Assembly: GCA_902806435.1 (NCBI GenBank) | Contig: CADCWO010000151.1 | Span: forward strand, 1-49,048 | Reading direction: 5' to 3' | DNA from: an uncultured Synechococcales cyanobacterium | Lineage (GTDB): Bacteria; Cyanobacteriota; Cyanobacteriia; Thermosynechococcales; Thermosynechococcaceae | Length of the DNA: 49,048 nt | Part shown: piece by piece, positions 38,231-46,456 of the stretch | How the letters are laid out: the number at the start of each line of letters is the position of its first letter | Numbering within the stretch: the first letter of the stretch is position 1 | The notes under the pieces: generated by a model | What the model saw: only the letters and a program-made list of their open reading frames with translations | What the model was told of the DNA's origin: nothing | Database searches by the model: none | Position numbers and translations under genes: made by a program

Positions 38231-38533
38231 TAGTTAGTGCGAAAGGACAACTAATTAAGCATAAGTTCGAGAGAAGGACGTAAGTAACTTCTTGAGGTAC
38301 GGGTTCGCCGCGACTCTATCCAAAGTTACAGCGGCTTCAACAACGCTCTCAAGTAACAAGTTACCCCATGTAACTGTACAAGCAGTTTGACCACTAAAGT
38401 TGTACTTCATGTCAGTGAAAATTGCTCTAGCAGACATGAAATCTTGAGTTTAAGATTTACCCTATGGCAAGCCCATCTGTGAAATGGTCTAGTTACTCAT
38501 TTATCTCTGGTTCAGAATAGTGCCAACCTATTC
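38231..38533. other. intergenic stretch with one doubtful small ORF
   Basis: 303 bases between pgsA and the LCP gene. Apart from the small minus-strand ORF listed separately, I see nothing convincing. Confidence 0.5.
38255..38437 (-). CDS. doubtful small ORF, 60 residues
   Basis: Encodes a possibly amphipathic C-terminal helix pair (LLLESVVEAAVTLDRVAANP). It is not antisense to another gene, but there is no good ribosome binding site before the ATG. No domain recognised. It may be a real small protein or chance. Confidence 0.3.
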   Translation of the reverse strand: MSARAIFTDMKYNFSGQTACTVTWGNLLLESVVEAAVTLDRVAANPYLKKLLTSFSRTYA

Positions 38534-39886
38534 TTGCTAAACATCATTTCTAAAACCAAGTTGCAGTTGTTCCTGCGATTAGTCGGCCTTGCCCTAATCT
38601 CAGCTAGTACTGGCACCTTCTTAGCGGCCGGCTTTACTAGTACACCGCTACTACAACGTCAATTGAGTGCTGCTGAAGCTGCTGTCTTTGGTCCTGGCGG
38701 CTTTTCGACCCAGTTAGGTTTTCAAACACCAACTTTGAGCCGTCCTGTTAATATTTTAGTTTTGGGAACCAAAGTTTTAGAAGTAGATTTACCCGACACC
38801 CCAAGGAAAGACCCTAATTATCATGCTTTAGTTAACTCTTTGGATGGCTTATCCGACACGCTACTGTTGCTGCGGTTTGATCCGACAACTCAGCAAATAT
38901 CCGTCCTTTCAATTCCGCGAGACACGCGCACGTGGGTGGAGGGGCAGGGTGAGTCCAAGGTTAATGAAGCAAACGCTCTCGGAGGTCCTGCTCTGAGTGC
39001 GAAAGCGGTGAGTGAGCTGCTTGCAGGGGTCGGGATTGATCGCTATATCCGGGTGAATGTGCAGGGTGTTCAGAACTTAGTCGATGCTTTAGGCGGAGTC
39101 ACGGTCTATGTCCCTAAAGAGATGAAGTACCAGGATGACAGCCAGCACTTGTACATTAATTTACAGGCAGGGAAGCAACACTTGAACGGTGAGCAGGTCC
39201 TGCAATTTCTTCGCTATCGCTACGATGAGTGGGGAGATATTGGCCGCATTCAGCGTCAGCAGCTTCTGATGCGGGCTTTGGTAGAGCAAACTCTCAGCCC
39301 GACGACGATTACGCGGCTGCCAGAAATATTGGCTGTCATTCAATCTCATCTAGACACTAATTTGAGTGTGGCAGAGCTGATATCTTTGGTCAGCTTTGCT
39401 GCTAAAACTAATCGCTCTGATATCCAGATGTTGATGCTACCAGGACGATTTAGCACCCCGGAGGAGTATGAGGCCAGCTACTGGTTGCCTGATCCTGAGG
39501 GGATCGCAACAATGAGCGCTCGCTACTTTTATCATGGTAAGAAGGCCGACTCAAACCCTGCTCCCGAATTGCTGCGAATTGCAATTCAAAATAGTACAGA
39601 TCAAGCAAAGGCGGTTGAAGCGGTAACCACCACTTTGAAGGCCAGTGGATACCGCAATGTTTATCAAGCATCTCCATGGAGTGAACCTCTAAGCGTGACC
39701 CGGATTGTCGTCCAGCAGGGAGATATTACCAGTGCCAAGGCAGTGCGCCAAAAACTCGGATTTGGTGAAATTCAAGTGGAGAGTACTGGCATTTTAGACT
39801 CAGATATTACGATTCAAGTGGGTCAAGACTGGCTGAGCCACAATTCAAACATACCTACTCCAGTACCGCTTTCTAATCAGAATTGA
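38534..39886 (+). CDS. LytR-CpsA-Psr (LCP) family protein with LytR_C domain
   Basis: 450 residues from a TTG start; no ATG precedes the membrane segment, and the ribosome binding site is weak, so the exact start is uncertain. A signal anchor (about 8-32) exports the rest. The LCP domain has DTLLLLRFDPTTQQISVLSIPRDTRTW, KVNEANALGG and RYRYDEWGDIGRIQRQQLL with its conserved Arg/Asp residues. A C-terminal LytR_C domain covers about 340-430. LCP proteins attach polysaccharides or other polymers to peptidoglycan. The gene overlaps the convergent DUF948-like gene by 14 bp at the 3' ends. Confidence 0.9.
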   Translation: MLNIISKTKLQLFLRLVGLALISASTGTFLAAGFTSTPLLQRQLSAAEAAVFGPGGFSTQLGFQTPTLSRPVNILVLGTKVLEVDLPDTPRKDPNYHALVNSLDGLSDTLLLLRFDPTTQQISVLSIPRDTRTWVEGQGESKVNEANALGGPALSAKAVSELLAGVGIDRYIRVNVQGVQNLVDALGGVTVYVPKEMKYQDDSQHLYINLQAGKQHLNGEQVLQFLRYRYDEWGDIGRIQRQQLLMRALVEQTLSPTTITRLPEILAVIQSHLDTNLSVAELISLVSFAAKTNRSDIQMLMLPGRFSTPEEYEASYWLPDPEGIATMSARYFYHGKKADSNPAPELLRIAIQNSTDQAKAVEAVTTTLKASGYRNVYQASPWSEPLSVTRIVVQQGDITSAKAVRQKLGFGEIQVESTGILDSDITIQVGQDWLSHNSNIPTPVPLSNQN

Positions 39887-40424
39887 TATCTTCTTCAGTC
39901 CGGCTATCCAGTCTCAGCCGGGCTGGTTCAGAGGCTCGCTCTGGCGAGAATGCCTCACCCGGAGTTTCAATCCGAGGTTGGGCAACAACAGTAACCCGTT
40001 GGCTGGGAGCTAAGCGATCGCTGCGTCTAGAGGTTTGTTTGCCTAATCCAGGTTCAACAGCGGGTCGCCGGAACGTTTTCCAGGCTGCTTTGATCCCTGT
40101 AAAGACACTGCGAGTTGTAATACTAGCAGCTTCAGCTTGCTGTTTTGCTCCTGCCACACTTCGATCCACTTGTTTGGCAACATTGCCGGCACTCTGCACA
40201 CCCTCAGTGACCTCATCTGTAAGGTCACTGATTTCTAAGCCAGTTAGTCGGATTGCTTCTAAAGTTGGGGGTAGCTCACGCCTGAGGGTATCAAACAGTT
40301 TTTCGGCACTTCGAGCAGCACGAGCCAATTCTTGAAAAGCGGGTAGTGCCGCTACGAGAATAGCCGTTAAGCTCACGGCCACCAACAGAATTGATAATCC
40401 TAGCCAAAAAATGGGTTCAGTCAC
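39873..40424 (-). CDS. DUF948-like single-pass membrane protein
   Basis: 183 residues. One N-terminal membrane helix (about 5-28) precedes an amphipathic helical region (ARAARSAEKLFDTLRRELPP and onward), then a basic, Pro-rich tail. This resembles the DUF948 family found with YtxH proteins. Function unknown; firmicute relatives are general-stress proteins. It starts 9 nt after the upstream YtxH-like gene, so the two form an operon. Confidence 0.75.
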   Translation of the reverse strand: MTEPIFWLGLSILLVAVSLTAILVAALPAFQELARAARSAEKLFDTLRRELPPTLEAIRLTGLEISDLTDEVTEGVQSAGNVAKQVDRSVAGAKQQAEAASITTRSVFTGIKAAWKTFRRPAVEPGLGKQTSRRSDRLAPSQRVTVVAQPRIETPGEAFSPERASEPARLRLDSRTEEDINSD

Positions 40425-40433
40425 TGGTTTACT

Positions 40434-40892
40434 TTAATGCGGCCCACTGTTATCAATTCTGCGCACCTGTCCATAGGGAAGCTCGTCAAGACTGGTTCTA
40501 GGTTGCTTCTGACCGTTAGCTGAGCCTTCAGAGGGATTGAACTCTACCCTTGAGCGCAGAGATCGCGTCGGCCTGGCATTCTTGGCATGTGGGTTTTGCT
40601 CAAGCTGTTGACGCGTTTGCTGAGTAGCTTCTAGACCAGCTGCGATCGCAGTTTGCAGGCGAACTAAGGTTCCATCCCAACTCCGAATTGCTGATTCAGA
40701 CAAGCGATCGGCTTGCAACTGTAGACTGGTGGATAGATCCTCGGCCAACTCCGGCAAGGCATCCGCAGACTTGCGGATAAAATATCTTGTCTCACGACCA
40801 GAGCGAGGTGCAGCCAGTAAGCCTGCTACAGCGCCTAGGGTTCCTCCTACCAGCAGGCCTCCCAAAAAGGAGCCGGAGCGATTATTTGCCAT
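40434..40892 (-). CDS. YtxH-domain protein
   Basis: 152 residues from ATG 40892, chosen because GAGGAAG lies directly upstream. A frame extending to 40949 has no such site. The Gly-rich hydrophobic N-terminus (FLGGLLVGGTLGAVAGLLAAP followed by RSGRETR) is the hallmark of YtxH proteins. The rest is helical and charged. It is small and membrane-associated, of unknown role, and sits in an operon with the DUF948-like gene. Confidence 0.85.
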   Translation of the reverse strand: MANNRSGSFLGGLLVGGTLGAVAGLLAAPRSGRETRYFIRKSADALPELAEDLSTSLQLQADRLSESAIRSWDGTLVRLQTAIAAGLEATQQTRQQLEQNPHAKNARPTRSLRSRVEFNPSEGSANGQKQPRTSLDELPYGQVRRIDNSGPH

Positions 40893-41250
40893 TTTGGTAC
40901 TTCCTCTATCTTTATGTTGGAACAATTTGCTTCCAACCCTTTGTTTCAAGGTTAGCTTGGTCGTTTTTATTTCGCCTTCTCTACCTCGCTATTCTACTGG
41001 CCTCAGCTAGAAATCTGTTCAAGTTGCCCGTTGAGTTTGCCTTTCAGTCGAAAAATATCTCTAAGTTTTTTGCTTCTATTGATGTAGGGCTAGCTCCAGG
41101 CTCAAAATTACCTAGTCTCTGCTCCCCGACTGGGAAGATGAGATATGTCCCAGAGCATCCCTCGGCTGGTAGCATTTCTTTGAATGGCGATCGTATTTTT
41201 GTAAAGATCGTAGGGCAGTGTTGAGGTAAATTCAGCGAGGCATTGAATTC
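40893..41250. other. intergenic region with an inverted repeat
   Basis: About 360 bases between divergent genes. A perfect 7-bp inverted repeat GTTGGAA-N8-TTCCAAC (40916-40937) lies 24 nt upstream of the YtxH start and could be an operator or leader hairpin. Open frames on both strands here have atypical composition and I do not call them. Confidence 0.4.
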
Positions 41251-42057
41251 ATGCTGTGGATTGGCACAAGCGGCTATAGCTACGCAGACTGGAAAGGTTT
41301 GTACTATCCAACCGGTATTAAACAAGCTGACCTACTAAGCTTCTATGCCAAGGAGTTTGATGCTGTGGAGCTCAACTACACCTACTACCGAATGCCCGCT
41401 GCCCGCACTCTCGCTGCAATGGCTCAAAAAGTTCCAGCTCACTTTCGGTTTACGATCAAAGCCCATCAAATGATGACCCATGAGCGCAGCGCTAGCCCAG
41501 AAATGTTCCAAGAATTTTGCACGGCTTTAGCTCCCTTGCAAGCAGCGGGAAAATTAGGATGTGTGTTAGCGCAGTTCCCAACCTCATTTCATTACAATGA
41601 CCAGAACTATGCCTACCTGAGAAGCTTCCGACAACAAATGGGAGACATTCCTACCGTGGTTGAGTTTCGCCATTGCAGCTGGGTGCAAAATGCCGTATTT
41701 CAGGGTTTATCAGACTTAGAACTGGGGTTTTGCTGTGTTGACCAGCCCCAGCTTGCAGTTTTGATTCCGCCAGTTGCAGTTGCTACCGCTCCCGTTGCCT
41801 ATATTCGGTTGCATGGCCGCAACGCCGCGAAGTGGTGGCAGCATGAACAAGCTTATGAGCGCTACGACTACAGCTATACCCAGTTAGAATTATCCGAGTG
41901 GATACCCAAGCTGCAAAAACTTCAGCAACAGGCCCAGCAAGTGTACATCTTTGCTAACAACTGCTACAAGAGCCAATCAATCACCACTGCTCGCCACCTG
42001 AAGGCAATGCTAGGCATTCAGACAACTGAGTTTCCTGTTCAACTAAGCTTTTTATAA
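41251..42057 (+). CDS. DUF72 (YecE-like) TIM-barrel protein
   Basis: 268 residues. It begins with the family signature LWIGTSGYSYADWKGLYYP and continues with DAVELNYTYYRMPA, FRFTIKAHQMMTHE, VLAQFPTSFHYN, VVEFRHCSWV and YIRLHGRN. This is DUF72, a TIM-barrel family related to sugar isomerase or endonuclease barrels, of unknown activity. It is cytosolic, full length and monocistronic. Confidence 0.92.
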   Translation: MLWIGTSGYSYADWKGLYYPTGIKQADLLSFYAKEFDAVELNYTYYRMPAARTLAAMAQKVPAHFRFTIKAHQMMTHERSASPEMFQEFCTALAPLQAAGKLGCVLAQFPTSFHYNDQNYAYLRSFRQQMGDIPTVVEFRHCSWVQNAVFQGLSDLELGFCCVDQPQLAVLIPPVAVATAPVAYIRLHGRNAAKWWQHEQAYERYDYSYTQLELSEWIPKLQKLQQQAQQVYIFANNCYKSQSITTARHLKAMLGIQTTEFPVQLSFL

Positions 42058-42229
42058 GTCTCTTGATGGTTATTGTTAAGCCCTGAGCTTTGTAATTTAC
42101 TTCCCTTGGGGGAGTGATGGGAGTTCTCATAAAGATAGGTTAATAAAAATATCAGACAGATCAGCAATTGAAGGTTAAGTCAATCTAAACCTTAACGGTG
42201 ATTTGCACTAGCATTTGGGAGAAAAATCC

Positions 42230-42508
42230 ATGACTAACGAACCGAAGCCAACCGATGCTCAACCGGGGAAAGGTGCAGCCGGAGATCAGTGGGCTGTCCA
42301 AACAGCTCAAGCAACCGACGTTAACGACCCGGAGGAGCGGATTCCCTCTGGAGCCGATGCTGGACTGAATGCGGCACAAGTCAAGGCAAACGGCGAGCAG
42401 GAGTTAGCGGAGAGTGGCGATTTTGAAACGGCTGATGGTTATACCTTAGATGAAGCGGGCCAACTAAACAATTTTGCAGTTGAGCCACCAATGTACGTTG
42501 AAGAATAA
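42230..42508 (+). CDS. small acidic hydrophilic protein
   Basis: 92 residues from ATG 42230, with GGGAG about 8 nt upstream. It is very acidic and hydrophilic, rich in Ala, Glu, Asp and Gly, with no signal or membrane segment. It is probably largely disordered. I do not recognise the family. A terminator-like hairpin lies about 70 bp downstream. Confidence 0.65.
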   Translation: MTNEPKPTDAQPGKGAAGDQWAVQTAQATDVNDPEERIPSGADAGLNAAQVKANGEQELAESGDFETADGYTLDEAGQLNNFAVEPPMYVEE

Positions 42509-42575
42509 CAATGAATTCTACCATGCTAGGAGTGGTTAGACAAAACTAGACTTCTAGCCTCATCCAAATCTTTCT

Positions 42576-42613
42576 AAAAGCCCAGCAGTAAACCTTTTGC
42601 TGCTGGCTTTTTT
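42576..42613 (+). terminator. rho-independent terminator
   Basis: AGCCCAGCAG pairs with CTGCTGGCT (one bulge) around a TAAACCTTTTG loop and is followed by a run of six T. It ends the small acidic gene's transcript and lies before the TrmH-family gene. Confidence 0.7.
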
Positions 42614-42670
42614 ATCGTAGGCTCAAGAGCAGAGGTTTTATGAATACTAATTGCTTGATCTGAGGAACTT

Positions 42671-43480
42671 GTGGCTGTAACTGCTCTGGCTCCGGTCCGA
42701 ATCGTCTTAGTTGAACCAGCAGGACCTCTGAATGTCGGTGCGATCGCTCGCGTAATGAAGAATATGGGGCTGCACCACCTAGTACTGGTCAACCCGCAGT
42801 GTGATCCCCTAGATGGAGAAGCGCGACAGATGGCGGTGCATGCAGGGGATATTCTAGAAGCGGCCCAGCAAGTATCAACCCTTCCTTTAGCTTTACAGGG
42901 GTGCCAGCGAGCGATCGCCACAACCGTGCGGGCTAGGACGACAGAAACTCGCCTTGAATCCCCCAGCAGTGGATTGCCTTGGTTGTTGGAGCCTTCCTCA
43001 AAGTTAGCCTCGTTGCCCTATTGCTCAGCTTTAATTTTTGGTCCAGAGGACCGGGGGCTGAGCAATGCTGAGCTGAATTATGCCCAACGGTTTGTTCGTA
43101 TCCCTTCTAGTCCTGTCTACCCTTCCTTAAACCTGGCTCAGGCTGTGGCAATTTGTTGCTATGAACTGTATCAAAGTGCTCACCTAGAGCCCATAACTGC
43201 TCCGTTAGATGCCAGCCAAGGTTTACGTCCTTTAATGCCACCAGACTTAGAACCCCCTGCTTCTCTAGATGCTCTGGAAGGGTACTATCAACAGTTAGAA
43301 GCTCTATTGTTAAAAATTGGTTACCTGTATCCTCATACTACTGCCAGCCGCATGGAAAAGTTCCGACGACTCTTCAACCGGACTCAACTGTCCGATGCTG
43401 AAATTAGAATGTTACGAGGTATCTTAACTCAGGTAACATGGGCACTTCAGGCAGAGTCAAGATCTAACCAGTCGAGTTGA
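42671..43480 (+). CDS. TrmH-family (SPOUT) RNA methyltransferase, TrmJ-like
   Basis: 269 residues from GTG 42671, with GAGGA five bases upstream. The SPOUT signatures are VRIVLVEPAGPLNVGAIARVMKNMG (with the conserved Asn and Arg), LIFGPEDRGLSNAEL and PSLNLAQAVAICCYEL, which form the SAM-binding knot. The length and helical tail fit the TrmJ group, which 2'-O-methylates position 32 of tRNAs. The exact target is inferred from family resemblance. Confidence 0.88.
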   Translation: MAVTALAPVRIVLVEPAGPLNVGAIARVMKNMGLHHLVLVNPQCDPLDGEARQMAVHAGDILEAAQQVSTLPLALQGCQRAIATTVRARTTETRLESPSSGLPWLLEPSSKLASLPYCSALIFGPEDRGLSNAELNYAQRFVRIPSSPVYPSLNLAQAVAICCYELYQSAHLEPITAPLDASQGLRPLMPPDLEPPASLDALEGYYQQLEALLLKIGYLYPHTTASRMEKFRRLFNRTQLSDAEIRMLRGILTQVTWALQAESRSNQSS

Positions 43481-43608
43481 GTGCATCCTAGGAACTTGGT
43501 CGATGAGCTTGGGTTGATTGCTCATTGTTCGGCTAGTCTTTAAGTCCAATCAATAGTTTGAGATTTAGTTAAAGATTTGCAACTAATTGATGTTTGGTGG
43601 AGGCCATT

Positions 43609-45054
43609 GTGACGCGAAAATTTGAGCACCCGGATCGACGACGTCGTCGTCAACAGCTTACACAACAGAAGAAGCAGCTGTCCCGCTCAAGCGCCTTACC
43701 CGTGGCAAATCATGACCGGCTTCCACTATCTAAAACAGGCCAATTTAACCTAGAGCCTGAGCACAAGCTAAGTCAAGCTAGATCTACAGATGAACGCAAA
43801 CGTCGTTCTAAAACTGGCGCTACGCTCACGAACTTACCTGCTGCCTCTGCAGCTAGTAACAGGCAAATAGCCTCTACTAAATCACCGGAAAAGGCATCTA
43901 GAGCAGTAGGTTCTGGCTTATTACTCTCAATGATTCGTTTAGTGATCTTAGGGGTGGGAGTTGGAGCGATCGCGGGAGCCGCCTTTACCGTTCACAATCT
44001 GGCCAGTAGAAGCACAGCAGCAGATTCTCGCCCAGGAAAATTACCAGCAACCCCCAAGCCATCACCCGCTAATTCCTTTGATGCCACACTGAAGCGTAAT
44101 CTAGAAATGGTGTTGCTCAAGCAACAGATCCAGGCTCTGGCTGCCGCTCAACCCGGTCTGACACCGGGGTTGTTCTTTCTCAACCTTAATACAGGTTCCT
44201 ATCTTGATCTGGCTGGCACATCGACTTTTGCAGCGGCCAGCACGATCAAAGTGCCTGTACTAGTAGCTTTTTTCCAAGCGGTGGATGAAGGTAAAATCCG
44301 CTTAGATGAACAGCTAGTCATGCGTCCAGATTTAATTGCCGAAGGTTCTGGTGATATGCAGTACCAGCCGCCCGGAAGCAAGTACAGCGCTTTAGAAACT
44401 GCCACCCAAATGATTGTGATCAGTGATAACACTGCCACAAACATGCTGATGGATCGTTTAGGCGGAGCCACAGCCCTTAACCCGCGCTTTCAGTCCTGGG
44501 GGTTGGCCAAGACAGTAATTCGCAACCCGCTAGCAGATTTAGAGGGTACGAACACCACTAGCCCCCAAGACTTAACTAAGTTACTAACCTTGGTCAGTAA
44601 AGGTAAGCTATTGTCGTTGGAGAGCCGCGATCGCCTGCTGGACATTATGCGGCAGACCGTCACCGATACCCTGCTGCCCCAAGGCTTAGGCAAGGGAGCC
44701 ACGATTGCCCATAAAACTGGAGATATTGGTTCCATGGTCGGCGATACTGGCTTGATTGATATGCCGAACGGCCAACGCTACATTGCCACCGTCATGGTCA
44801 AGCGCCCCCACAACGACCCCAGGGCTCAAGAGCTGATCCGGCAAATTTCTCGTCTGGTCTACAATCACCTGAATCAACCCCTACTCAATCCCCAGATATC
44901 TGTTACCAGCCCAACTACAGGGGTGGCAAGCCCAACCGCACCACCTCTAGTTACCAACTCAACCCCAGAGGCGGCAAACCCAACTGCACCGCCTCCTGTT
45001 AACAACTCAACTCCAGAGGCGGTAAACCCAGCTGCACCACCTCTATTAGATTAG
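43609..45054 (+). CDS. class A beta-lactamase-fold serine hydrolase with repeat tail
   Basis: 481 residues. I choose GTG 43609 because GGAGG lies five bases upstream; TTG 43594 and GTG 43597 are in frame. A basic cytosolic head and a membrane helix (about 105-130) anchor it. The penicillin-binding fold follows, with SxxK in AASTIKVPV (Ser211, Lys214), SDN at about 272 and KTG in AHKTGDIGS. A deacylating Glu is not obvious, so it may be a peptidoglycan-active DD-peptidase relative rather than a true lactamase. The C-terminus carries a 16-residue Pro/Thr-rich repeat (44926-45051). Confidence 0.88.
   Translation: MTRKFEHPDRRRRRQQLTQQKKQLSRSSALPVANHDRLPLSKTGQFNLEPEHKLSQARSTDERKRRSKTGATLTNLPAASAASNRQIASTKSPEKASRAVGSGLLLSMIRLVILGVGVGAIAGAAFTVHNLASRSTAADSRPGKLPATPKPSPANSFDATLKRNLEMVLLKQQIQALAAAQPGLTPGLFFLNLNTGSYLDLAGTSTFAAASTIKVPVLVAFFQAVDEGKIRLDEQLVMRPDLIAEGSGDMQYQPPGSKYSALETATQMIVISDNTATNMLMDRLGGATALNPRFQSWGLAKTVIRNPLADLEGTNTTSPQDLTKLLTLVSKGKLLSLESRDRLLDIMRQTVTDTLLPQGLGKGATIAHKTGDIGSMVGDTGLIDMPNGQRYIATVMVKRPHNDPRAQELIRQISRLVYNHLNQPLLNPQISVTSPTTGVASPTAPPLVTNSTPEAANPTAPPPVNNSTPEAVNPAAPPLLD
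44926..45051 (+). repeat. tandem 48-bp (16-residue) repeats in the hydrolase tail
   Basis: About 2.6 imperfect copies of 48 bp, encoding ASPTAPPLVTNSTPEA, ANPTAPPPVNNSTPEA and a partial VNPAAPPLLD. In-frame, so copy number can change without breaking the gene. Confidence 0.85.
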
Positions 45055-45103
45055 GAAGACTAAACAGTAGACTGACAAGCGGCACTTTTTTGCTCTCCCC
45101 CAG

Positions 45104-46120
45104 TTAATAAGCGCTAATCGTCCTCTCTGACGGAACTTGGTCTAGTACTTCCCAGAGATGGTTAAGCAAAGGCTCCAGGCCAGAACGCGTGACAGCAGAA
45201 ATGGCAAAAACTGGCTTGCCTGTTAGCTGGAACTGCTCGATCAACGCTGCGAGAGCATCAGGTTCCAGAGCGTCTATTTTGTTTAAAGCTAAGACCTGCG
45301 ATCGCTCTGCTAGACCATGCCCATAGGCTGTTAACTCCTGTTGAATCACCTGGTAATCACTAACGGGATCCGCAGCAGTAGCGTCGATTAAATGCAAAAG
45401 AAGCCGAGTCCGCTCAATATGGCGCAGAAAGTCATGGCCTAAGCCGCTCCCCCTATGTGCCCCGGCAATCAAGCCGGGGATATCCGCAAACACAGTGCCA
45501 TCGCCATTCGGCCGGCGTACTACCCCAAGGTTGGGGACCAGGGTGGTGAAGGGGTAGTTAGCAATTTTGGGCCGTGCCGCTGAAAGGACAGAGATCAGGG
45601 TTGATTTTCCGGCATTGGGGAGGCCAATAATCCCGACTTCCGCCAGCAGCTTTAGCTCTAGCCGCAGTAATCGCTCCTCCCCAGGCAGGCCAGGTAAAGC
45701 ATGCTCCGGCGCCCGGTTGCGATTGCTAAGAAAGTGCTTATTGCCCAGACCACCTTTGCCACCTTTGGCAGCACATAACGTCTGTCCCAGTTCGGTCATG
45801 TCTGCCAAGACTTCCCCAGTCACAGCATCGTAGACTAGGGTGCCGCAGGGAACTTCGATCAGGAGATCGCCTCCCGATGCACCAGTTAGGTTCTTAGGAC
45901 CTCCCCGCTGGCCGTTCTCGGCTTGAAATAAATGAGTGTACTTAAAATCCAACAAGGTCTGGAGCTGGGGATTCGCCCTCAAGAGCACTGAACCTCCTTG
46001 ACCGCCATTACCTCCGGCAGGCCCTCCAGCAGGGACATACTTTTCTCGCCGGAAGGCAACCATACCGTCACCGCCCGATCCGGCTTTTACTTGAATTTCT
46101 GCCTGATCGATAAACTGCAT
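45104..46120 (-). CDS. obg: Obg/CgtA ribosome-associated GTPase
   Basis: 338 residues. The Gly-rich N-terminal Obg fold ([35 protein letters not shown]) precedes the GTPase domain with G1 [10 protein letters not shown]3 DIPGLI and G4 NKID. It acts in large ribosomal subunit assembly. It lacks the extra C-terminal OCT domain, as is usual in cyanobacteria. The gene is convergent with the hydrolase gene. Its start region (35 bp) is repeated 63 bp further upstream. Confidence 0.95.
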   Translation of the reverse strand: MQFIDQAEIQVKAGSGGDGMVAFRREKYVPAGGPAGGNGGQGGSVLLRANPQLQTLLDFKYTHLFQAENGQRGGPKNLTGASGGDLLIEVPCGTLVYDAVTGEVLADMTELGQTLCAAKGGKGGLGNKHFLSNRNRAPEHALPGLPGEERLLRLELKLLAEVGIIGLPNAGKSTLISVLSAARPKIANYPFTTLVPNLGVVRRPNGDGTVFADIPGLIAGAHRGSGLGHDFLRHIERTRLLLHLIDATAADPVSDYQVIQQELTAYGHGLAERSQVLALNKIDALEPDALAALIEQFQLTGKPVFAISAVTRSGLEPLLNHLWEVLDQVPSERTISAY

Positions 46121-46206
46121 AGTACTACTCGGGTGAGAAACTGGATTTTCAGGTGAGCAGTTTGTCGATTAGATAAACTGCATGATACTACTAGGGTGAG
46201 AAACTG
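46109..46206. repeat. 35-bp imperfect direct repeat at the obg start
   Basis: Copies at 46109-46143 and 46172-46206 differ at three positions. Each contains the minus-strand sequence ATGCAGTTTATC. The left copy is the real start of obg. The right copy gives ATG CAG TTT ATC TAA, a four-codon reading frame. Confidence 0.8.
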
Positions 46207-46456
46207 ACTAAGTCAAAGTAGAGACGAGGATAGTGATTGAACTATCTGTTCGGAACCTAGACAAGAGGATCAGGGTCAGTCAGATAATAAGCTTTGTCCA
46301 AAAAAAATCGCCAAGCTAAACTAGATTCTGGCTTAGTGCTAATGATTCAGACGTATTTGGGTGCTACTTACCTAATGGTAAAGTCTAAAGTCTGGATATA
46401 ATCTCTCACTTGGGCGATTAGGAACGAAGAATTCGAAAATAAAGAGTATTAATCTT
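46207..46456. other. divergent promoter region, obg and alpha-glucan phosphorylase
   Basis: No gene. AT-rich, presumably with promoters for both neighbours. I cannot place either promoter confidently. Confidence 0.5.

Noticed and set aside
40787-41224. 145-residue plus-strand frame between the YtxH and DUF72 genes
   Set aside because: It begins antisense to the YtxH gene, and its residues look random, rich in Ser, Leu and Phe without a pattern.
41044-41325. 93-residue minus-strand frame overlapping the DUF72 start
   Set aside because: It overlaps a certain gene by 75 bp in antisense and has no ribosome binding site or recognisable features.
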